Below the pieces are notes generated by a model, which saw only the letters and a list, made by a program, of their open reading frames with translations, had not been told where the DNA came from and searched no databases. Below are positions 48,848 to 53,886 of a stretch of DNA of 53,886 nucleotides, one piece after another. The first letter of the stretch is position 1. Every line of letters starts with the position of its first letter. The position numbers were made by a program, and so were the translations under genes. This stretch comes from Pseudomonadota bacterium (GTDB lineage: Bacteria; Myxococcota_A; UBA796; GCA-2862545), in contig SXOB01000049.1 in NCBI GenBank assembly GCA_005776945.1, forward strand, positions 1 through 53,886. The letters run 5' to 3'.

Positions 48848-51800
48848 GTGTTCGCTCGACCCGACAGCCGCCCGGATTTCCCCGCGTTGGAACGGGAGGT
48901 CCTCGACCTTTGGAAAGCGCGTGACGTGTTCCGCCGATCCGTTCGCGGCGACAAGACCTTCGTCTTTTACGACGGGCCCCCGTTCGCGACAGGCACGCCC
49001 CACTACGGGCACCTGCTGGCCGGCACGATCAAGGACATCGTGCCCCGCTACTGGGCGATGTGTGGCTACCGCGTGGAGCGGCGCTTCGGCTGGGACTGCC
49101 ACGGCCTCCCCGTCGAGATGGAAATCGAGAAGGACCTCGGTCTGCAGGGCCCCGCCGACATCCACGCCTACGGCGTCGCCCGCTACAACGAGGCCTGCAG
49201 AGCCATCGTCCTGAGGTACACCGAGCTCTGGCGCGAAACCGTCACCCGGCTGGGACGGTGGGTCGATTTCGACGACGATTACAAGACGATGGACCCCACC
49301 TTCATGGAGTCCGTTTGGTGGGCCTTCAAGACATTGTGGGACCGCGACCTCGTCGTCCGCGGCGTCAAGGTCATGCCCTACTCGTGGCGGCTCGGGACCC
49401 CACTCAGCAACTTCGAGGCGAACCTCGACTACAGGCGCGTCCAAGACCCCGCGATCACGGTGGCCTTCCCCCTGGTCGACGATCCCGAGACCGCGCTCCT
49501 CGCCTGGACGACTACCCCCTGGACGTTGCCGTCCAACCTCGCCCTTTGTGTCGGCCCGGACCTGTCCTACGTCCGCGTTCGTCGCCCGGGTGAAACGCGC
49601 TCGTGGTGGGTCGCCGAGAAGCTCGTCGACACCGTGATCGGCGAGGCCGAGGTGCTCGAGCGCCGGTCGGGTAAGGACCTCGTCGGACTGCGCTACGAGC
49701 CGCTTTTCGACACCTACGCCGCCGACGCCGCCGTCGGCGCGTTCCGGGTCGTGGCCGACGGCTACGTCGGCGAGGATGACGGCACCGGCATCGTCCACCA
49801 GGCCCCCGCTTTCGGCGAGGACGACGCCAGAGTCTGCCAGCGTGAGGGCCTTCCGGTCCGCGACCCCGTCGACGCCGAAGGTCGCTTCACCGACCGCGTG
49901 CCCGTCGTCGCAGGAATGCGCGTCAAAGAGGCCGACCCGCTGCTGATCCGCGCGATCAAGGACCGCGGCCGCCTGTTCAAGCAGGCGACGATCGACCACG
50001 AGTACCCCTTCTGCTGGCGCAGCGGAACCCCGCTGATCTACAAGGCCATCGACACCTGGTTCGTCAAGGTCACCGCGCTCCGCGACCGCATGATCGAGCA
50101 CAATGCGACGGTCCGCTGGGTTCCCGAATTCGTGGGCCAGAAACGGTTCGGAAATTGGCTCGCAGACGCACGCGACTGGGCGATCAGCCGCAATCGCTTC
50201 TGGGGCACGCCGCTACCCATCTGGATCTGCGACGCCTGCGGCGCCATCGAGGTCCTCGGCTCGCGCGCCGAGTTGGAGGCGCGCGTCGGGCGCGCCGTCG
50301 ACGACCTCCACAAGCACTTCGTCGACGACCTGGCCTGGCCATGCAGCTGCGGCGGAACCCGCAAGCGCATCCCCGAGGTGCTCGACTGCTGGTTCGAGTC
50401 CGGGGCGATGCCATGGGCGCAGAACCACTACCCGTTCGAGCGCAAAGAGGAGGTCGAAGCAGGCCTCCCCGCCGATTTCATCGCCGAGGGTCTCGATCAG
50501 ACGCGCGGCTGGTTCTATACGTTGTCGGTCCTCTCCACGGCTCTCGCGGACCGTCCGGCCTTCAAGAACGTCATCGTCAACGGTCTGATCCTGGCTGAAG
50601 ACGGCCAGAAGATGAGCAAGCGGCTCAAGAACTACCCCGATCCGACCACGATCATCGACGAGTTCGGCGCCGACGCCCTTCGCGCGACCCTCGTCGCATC
50701 GCCTGCCGTGCGCGCCGAGCCCATGCGCTTCTCTGTGACGGCCGTCCGGGAGACCGTCCGCTCCGTCCTGCTGCCGCTCTGGAACGCGTACGCCTTCTTT
50801 GCGACGTACGCGGCGGCCGAGGGTTGGACGCCCGACCGGCCGGCACCCGACCCGCGGCCGCTCATCGACCGATGGGTGCTCAGCCGCCTTCAGTCCGTCC
50901 TACGACAGACGACGGCGGAGTACGCCGGCTATCGCCTCTACAACGTCATCCCGTCGGTACTCGGCTTCATCGACGACCTGACGAATTGGTACATCCGCCG
51001 CAGCCGGCGCCGCTTCTGGCGATCCGACGACCCGGCATCGAGCGCCGCCGCCTACGCCACGCTCTACGAGGTGCTGACGACGTTCACGCGGCTGTTGGCG
51101 CCCATCCTGCCATTTGCTGCGGAGATCCTCTACCAACGCCTCGAGGCCGGCCGCCGCCCCGGCGCGCTGGACAGCGTTCACCTGGAGATGATGCCCACAG
51201 CTTCGGACAGCCTCGTGGACCTTGAGCTCGAGGCCGACATGGCGCTGGCCCGCCGACTCGTCACCGCGGCTCGGAACCTCCGCGAGACCCATCGCATCCG
51301 TGTACGTCAGCCGCTCGCGCGGATGTCCGTCGCCGGCCCGCGCGCCCTCGATGCCGAGTTGACCGCCCTCGTCGCCGACGAAATCAACGTCCGCGAAATC
51401 CAATGGGTGGCCGACCCCAGCGAGCTCGTCCACGTGACCGCCAAAGCCAACTTCGCGTCGCTCGGCAAACGTCTGGGACCGCGAATGAAGGGGGTTGCGG
51501 CCGCCATCGCCGCGGCGTCGTCCGATGCCCTGGCCACATGGCAAGCCGGAGGGGTGGTGGAACTGGAAGGTGAACCCATCGCGACAGGCGACGTCCTGCT
51601 CACGCGGACGCCGCGTTCCGACGGCGCCATCGCGACCGAGGGGGACCTCACCGTTCAGCTCGCGACCGAGCTCACGCCCGAGTTGCGCGCCGAGGGCCTT
51701 GCTCGCGAGCTCGTCAATCGCATCCAGGCCGCGCGCAAAGAGGCCGGCCTGGAGGTCGAGGATCGCATCGTCCTGAGCTTCCGGACCGACGACCCCTCGC

Positions 51801-51937
51801 TGGCTGACGCTTTCCGCCATCACCGCGACATGATCTGGGACGAAGTGCTCGCCACCTCCATGGACCCAGACGACTCCGCCACACAATCGGTCGATCTCGA
51901 CGGCGTGCCCGCGTTCCTTGGCCTGCGGCGAGCGTGA
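48848..51937 (+). CDS. ileS: Isoleucyl-tRNA synthetase, type 2 (eukaryote-like)
   Basis: 1029 aa, class Ia synthetase that charges tRNA-Ile and edits Val. The HIGH motif is PHYGH (51-55) in PPFATGTPHYGHLLAGTIKDIV, followed by GYRVERRFGWDCHGLPVE. The editing domain holds AWTTTPWTLPSNLAL. KMSKR is at ~588-592 (DGQKMSKRLKNYPDP). The C-terminal anticodon and junction domains are present. The PHYGH form, the WRLGTPLSNFEANLDY stretch and the length are of the eukaryote-like IleS2 group, whose bacterial members resist mupirocin in known cases. GTG start, with AAGGA about seven bases upstream. Coupled to an esterase (GTGA). Confidence 0.95.
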   Translation: MFARPDSRPDFPALEREVLDLWKARDVFRRSVRGDKTFVFYDGPPFATGTPHYGHLLAGTIKDIVPRYWAMCGYRVERRFGWDCHGLPVEMEIEKDLGLQGPADIHAYGVARYNEACRAIVLRYTELWRETVTRLGRWVDFDDDYKTMDPTFMESVWWAFKTLWDRDLVVRGVKVMPYSWRLGTPLSNFEANLDYRRVQDPAITVAFPLVDDPETALLAWTTTPWTLPSNLALCVGPDLSYVRVRRPGETRSWWVAEKLVDTVIGEAEVLERRSGKDLVGLRYEPLFDTYAADAAVGAFRVVADGYVGEDDGTGIVHQAPAFGEDDARVCQREGLPVRDPVDAEGRFTDRVPVVAGMRVKEADPLLIRAIKDRGRLFKQATIDHEYPFCWRSGTPLIYKAIDTWFVKVTALRDRMIEHNATVRWVPEFVGQKRFGNWLADARDWAISRNRFWGTPLPIWICDACGAIEVLGSRAELEARVGRAVDDLHKHFVDDLAWPCSCGGTRKRIPEVLDCWFESGAMPWAQNHYPFERKEEVEAGLPADFIAEGLDQTRGWFYTLSVLSTALADRPAFKNVIVNGLILAEDGQKMSKRLKNYPDPTTIIDEFGADALRATLVASPAVRAEPMRFSVTAVRETVRSVLLPLWNAYAFFATYAAAEGWTPDRPAPDPRPLIDRWVLSRLQSVLRQTTAEYAGYRLYNVIPSVLGFIDDLTNWYIRRSRRRFWRSDDPASSAAAYATLYEVLTTFTRLLAPILPFAAEILYQRLEAGRRPGALDSVHLEMMPTASDSLVDLELEADMALARRLVTAARNLRETHRIRVRQPLARMSVAGPRALDAELTALVADEINVREIQWVADPSELVHVTAKANFASLGKRLGPRMKGVAAAIAAASSDALATWQAGGVVELEGEPIATGDVLLTRTPRSDGAIATEGDLTVQLATELTPELRAEGLARELVNRIQAARKEAGLEVEDRIVLSFRTDDPSLADAFRHHRDMIWDEVLATSMDPDDSATQSVDLDGVPAFLGLRRA

Positions 51938-52644
51938 GCGCCGACGTCCACGAACTGCTCGACAGCCCCGCGATGGGGCGTCGCGTTCATCTTTGGCGCT
52001 ACGGCTGGTGGGGGGAGCCGCTGGTCGCCTTTCCATCGGCGGGTGGGTACGCCCACGAGTGGCAGCAACACGGAATGATCGACGCCCTCCGACCCTGGCT
52101 GGACGCGGGCCGCGTCAAGGTCTACCAACCGGAACACGAGGCGAGCCATTCGTGGCTGTCCGACGGTCCCGATGAAGGCCGACGCGACATGGCGGCTCGC
52201 TACCGCGCTTTCATCGAGGACGAATTCCTCAACTACGTCGCCGAGGACTGCCAGACGCCGGGCATTCGCATCGCCTTCGCCGGCTGCAGTCTCGGCGCGG
52301 CCTATACCGTCCTGACGGCTCTCAGGACCCCCGAGCGCGTTTCCACCTGCCTCGGCCTCTCAGGTCGCTACCACCTCGAGCCGTTTCTTGCGGGGACCGC
52401 CGATCTCGACCCGATGTCGGCCGCCGCCAAGTCGGGCGCCCATACGCCGCCCATCGACCTCGTCTGTGGAACCGGGGCCTGGGAGGGCCGCTGCGTCGAC
52501 GAAACGCGCGCCATGGCGGACGTGCTCACGGGCCGTGGGGCCCCCGTGCGGCTGCACCTGCTCGGTCCCAAGGCCACCCACGGTTGGCCCTCGTGGACGC
52601 GACAAATCGCAGCATGGGCCACGCTTCGCTGGGGCCCGGTCTAG
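51934..52644 (+). CDS. Alpha/beta-hydrolase esterase
   Basis: 236 aa, COG4947-like. The nucleophile elbow is GCSLGA (117-122, Ser119), and a C-terminal HGWPSWTRQIAAW provides the catalytic His. The N-terminal WWGEPLVAFPSAGGYAHEW and VYQPEHEASHSWL are typical of this group of short esterases. No signal peptide, so it is cytoplasmic. The GTG start overlaps the ileS stop, so translation is coupled. The substrate is unknown; a hydrolase cleaving a D-Tyr- or aminoacyl-type ester would fit the neighbour but is only a guess. Confidence 0.8.
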   Translation: MSADVHELLDSPAMGRRVHLWRYGWWGEPLVAFPSAGGYAHEWQQHGMIDALRPWLDAGRVKVYQPEHEASHSWLSDGPDEGRRDMAARYRAFIEDEFLNYVAEDCQTPGIRIAFAGCSLGAAYTVLTALRTPERVSTCLGLSGRYHLEPFLAGTADLDPMSAAAKSGAHTPPIDLVCGTGAWEGRCVDETRAMADVLTGRGAPVRLHLLGPKATHGWPSWTRQIAAWATLRWGPV

Positions 52645-52772
52645 CAGGCTGCTGCAAAGCGCCGTCCACGGCGCGTACGCGCCACACGTCGCACCCGTCC
52701 GCGTTGGGCACCGGCCTGTTGGCTGCTGCCGAACGACCTTTTATTGACAGCAGTCAGGATTCATCGACCTGG
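52645..52772. other. Intergenic region with GC hairpins, before an IS end
   Basis: 128 bp without a gene. It holds a hairpin (GCGCCG at 52659-52664 with CGGCGC at 52669-52674, terminator-like for the ileS-esterase unit) and an overlapping perfect 14-bp palindrome at 52670-52683. An 11-bp dyad AGCAGGCTGCT is at 52643-52653. The rest is AT-richer than the neighbourhood, marking the junction to foreign DNA. Confidence 0.5.
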
Positions 52773-52884
52773 TGACCTGCTGCCGGAATTTCGGTCCACA
52801 TAACGCTTTAGATCAGCCTCGTCGTCGCAGAGACAGACAGGGACGATGCGGAAGAGCAGGTTCAGTGACGAGCAGATGGTGCGG
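52773..52884 (+). mobile_element. Left-end remnant of an IS3-family element
   Basis: The inverted repeat starts TGACCTGC at 52773, matching the start of the right end at 53607 (both TGACCTGC... with TTCGG[T/A]CCA ~20 bases in). From ATG 52846, MRKSRFSDEQMVR is the classic N-terminus of an IS3-family OrfA (HTH transposase subunit). After 13 codons the frame turns into the reverse of the NHL gene end, so orfA is cut near 52884. The remnant therefore arose by deletion or rearrangement. Confidence 0.75.
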
Positions 52885-52895
52885 CCCCTCCACGT

Positions 52896-53636
52896 TCACG
52901 GCAGCGCCTCCACCTCCTCCGGGCGCACGACCCGACGGATGACTTGGTTGTTGGTGTCGGCAATCAGGATGTCCCCATCGAGTCCACACGCCACGGCCCC
53001 AGGGAGGTACAGCTTTGCCTCTGTCGCTTGTCCTCCATCTCCCTCGTAGCCAGGGACCGTACACGTACCCGCCATCGCAGAAATGATGCCGTCTGGACCG
53101 ACCCGTCGGATACAATGGTTGTTGGTGTCCGCAATATAGACCACGCCGTTGCACGTGGCGACGTCGGTCGGAAGATTCAATTCGGCCTCCGTGGCCGGAC
53201 CGCCGTCTCCCGAGTACGCGCCGTCGGACACACCGATGCTTGGATAGCAATTCGGAAAAATGGTACGTGGGCCCGGATTCCCAGCGACCTCGCGAATGGT
53301 GCCGGTGTCCAAGTCAAAGGCTCGAACCACGTGGTTGCAACCGTCAGCGATGTACAGCGTGCGGCCGTCGAGAGCCAAGCGATTGGTTGGCACACCAGAG
53401 GTGACGCCTCCCGACATCCAGGCCTGCTCTCCGGGCCCGTCGTCGCCGGCGTACCCGTCGACACCGGGTACGCCCACCACGGCGCGAAGCAACCCGTCCG
53501 CGACTTCCCAGACTACAAAGTTGCCCTGCTCGGCGATGAAGAGCGTACCATTTTCCCCCTCCACAATGGAAGACAGGATTTCAAAAGTGGGACCCACGGC
53601 CGGCATTGACCTGCCTGGATTCTTCGGACCAACCAT
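52896..53636 (-). CDS. NHL-repeat protein, 5' truncated by an insertion sequence
   Basis: The frame holds about four NHL blades of the kind GDGGPATEAELNLPTDVAT, then GVVYIADTNNHCIRRVGPDG and GDILIADTNNQVIRR, with repeated AG(T/N)P-type turns. NHL propellers bind ligands or partners in many secreted proteins. The ATG at 53636 is inside the right end of an IS3-family element and overlaps its transposase stop, so the real N-terminus and first blades are lost or lie elsewhere. The native part is 52896-53606. Base use is less GC-rich than the core genes around it. Probably not functional. Confidence 0.6.
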   Translation of the reverse strand: MVGPKNPGRSMPAVGPTFEILSSIVEGENGTLFIAEQGNFVVWEVADGLLRAVVGVPGVDGYAGDDGPGEQAWMSGGVTSGVPTNRLALDGRTLYIADGCNHVVRAFDLDTGTIREVAGNPGPRTIFPNCYPSIGVSDGAYSGDGGPATEAELNLPTDVATCNGVVYIADTNNHCIRRVGPDGIISAMAGTCTVPGYEGDGGQATEAKLYLPGAVACGLDGDILIADTNNQVIRRVVRPEEVEALP

Positions 53637-53886
53637 TACGTTAGATTCGCCGCCACCGTCTGGTTGTTCTTCCTCAAAAGCCGCTGCTTGTGTTCCTTCG
53701 GCGTGAGATAGCCGAGGCTTGAATGCGGGCGAATTTCATTGTAGCGCGCTCGCCAAGCCTCGATCACTACGATGCCCTCAGCCCGCGATCGAAACCACTC
53801 CACGCTTAGACACTCATCTCGAAACTTACCGTTGAAGCTCTCGTCTGCTCCGTTCTGCCAGGGCTTGCCGGGGTCGATCAGGGCGG
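53607..53886 (-). mobile_element. Right end of an IS3-family insertion sequence (runs off the window)
   Basis: The element's right inverted repeat begins TGACCTGCC at 53607 (outer tip TG, as in IS3). It resembles the left-end repeat at 52773, but the body extends right and its transposase reads left. So the two IS pieces point at each other with the truncated NHL gene in between. The left half of this copy is beyond the window. Confidence 0.75.
53636..53886 (-). CDS. IS3-family transposase OrfB, C-terminal part (partial)
   Basis: 83 codons up to the window edge. ALIDPGKPWQNGADESFNGK, then FRDECLSVEWFRSRAEG, IEAWRARYNEIRPHSSLGYLTPKE form the end of the DDE integrase core (rve), with the third catalytic Glu in the DESFNG stretch. 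It ends in TAA at 53636-53638, about 29 bp inside the inverted repeat tip. The 5' part lies outside the window, so intactness is unknown. Confidence 0.9.
   Translation of the reverse strand, partial: ALIDPGKPWQNGADESFNGKFRDECLSVEWFRSRAEGIVVIEAWRARYNEIRPHSSLGYLTPKEHKQRLLRKNNQTVAANLT

Noticed and set aside
1..53886. tRNA or other structured RNA genes
   Set aside because: No cloverleaf with a TTCGA-type T-arm and CCA-proximal stem was found on either strand; the GTTCGA-like hits all lie inside coding frames.

Overview
The window is strongly GC-rich, with G or C at most third codon positions, and densely packed. Genes are short-spaced, and many stop/start pairs overlap by 4 bp (ATGA, GTGA, TTGA and one probable CTGA). 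The content points to a Gram-negative, diderm bacterium, most like the Myxococcota / former Deltaproteobacteria. The signs are many outer-membrane-type lipoproteins, MopE-like and FG-GAP/VCBS surface proteins, a type IV prepilin peptidase and a pilin-like protein, the Gram-negative leucyl/arginyl-tRNA-protein transferase (Bpt), and a eukaryote-like (type 2) isoleucyl-tRNA synthetase. The assignment is inference; there is no 16S gene in the window.

Layout. 0-4 kb: kbl, then on the minus strand a GT87-like membrane protein, a pteridine-reductase-type SDR (FolM/PTR1-like) and a FolB-like gene. 3.8-5.7 kb: peptide deformylase coupled to a repeat protein. 5.7-10 kb: a minus-strand run of PpiC-type lipoprotein, Y-x6-K enoyl-ACP-reductase-like SDR, IscS, IscA, L33 and S4. 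10-15 kb: hot-dog thioesterase, secreted protein, DUF482 acyltransferase divergent from bpt, small repeat protein, fatty acid hydroxylase and prepilin peptidase. 15-28 kb is a surface/secretome region: a divergent sulfatase and arylsulfotransferase, a MopE/FG-GAP lipoprotein and its FG-GAP partner, an ASPIC/UnbV lipoprotein, a lone DegT aminotransferase and a Pro-Ala-Lys/WxxGxW repeat protein. 28-37 kb: TrmH, YhbY, lipoproteins, a cyclic-nucleotide-domain/PhcB-like methyltransferase fusion, a TerB-FHA-ABCG transporter, more lipoproteins and a pilin-like protein. 37-43 kb: folK, transaldolase, TetR regulator, EtfBA and a chain of coupled unknown genes. 43-46 kb: an ion-transporter-like membrane protein coupled to a BtpA-family protein. 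46-52.6 kb: DUF3604 PHP-like lipoprotein, small secreted proteins, ileS and an esterase. 52.6-53.9 kb: IS3-family debris around a truncated NHL-repeat gene, with a second IS3-family element running off the end.

The most unusual window-wide signal is a class of predicted lipoproteins whose whole signal peptide is only 7-14 residues long, lacks Lys/Arg and is rich in Trp (for example MIALWLAC, MVWLVWAC, MFALWLGC). Several of these starts are fixed by a ribosome-binding site, by a stop/start overlap, or by the lack of any in-frame ATG, GTG or TTG further upstream. Other signals worth following are the sulfatase/sulfotransferase pair, the cNMP-PhcB-like fusion, the TerB-FHA-ABCG fusion, the PTR1-type reductase/FolB pair and the inverted IS3-family ends around the NHL fragment.
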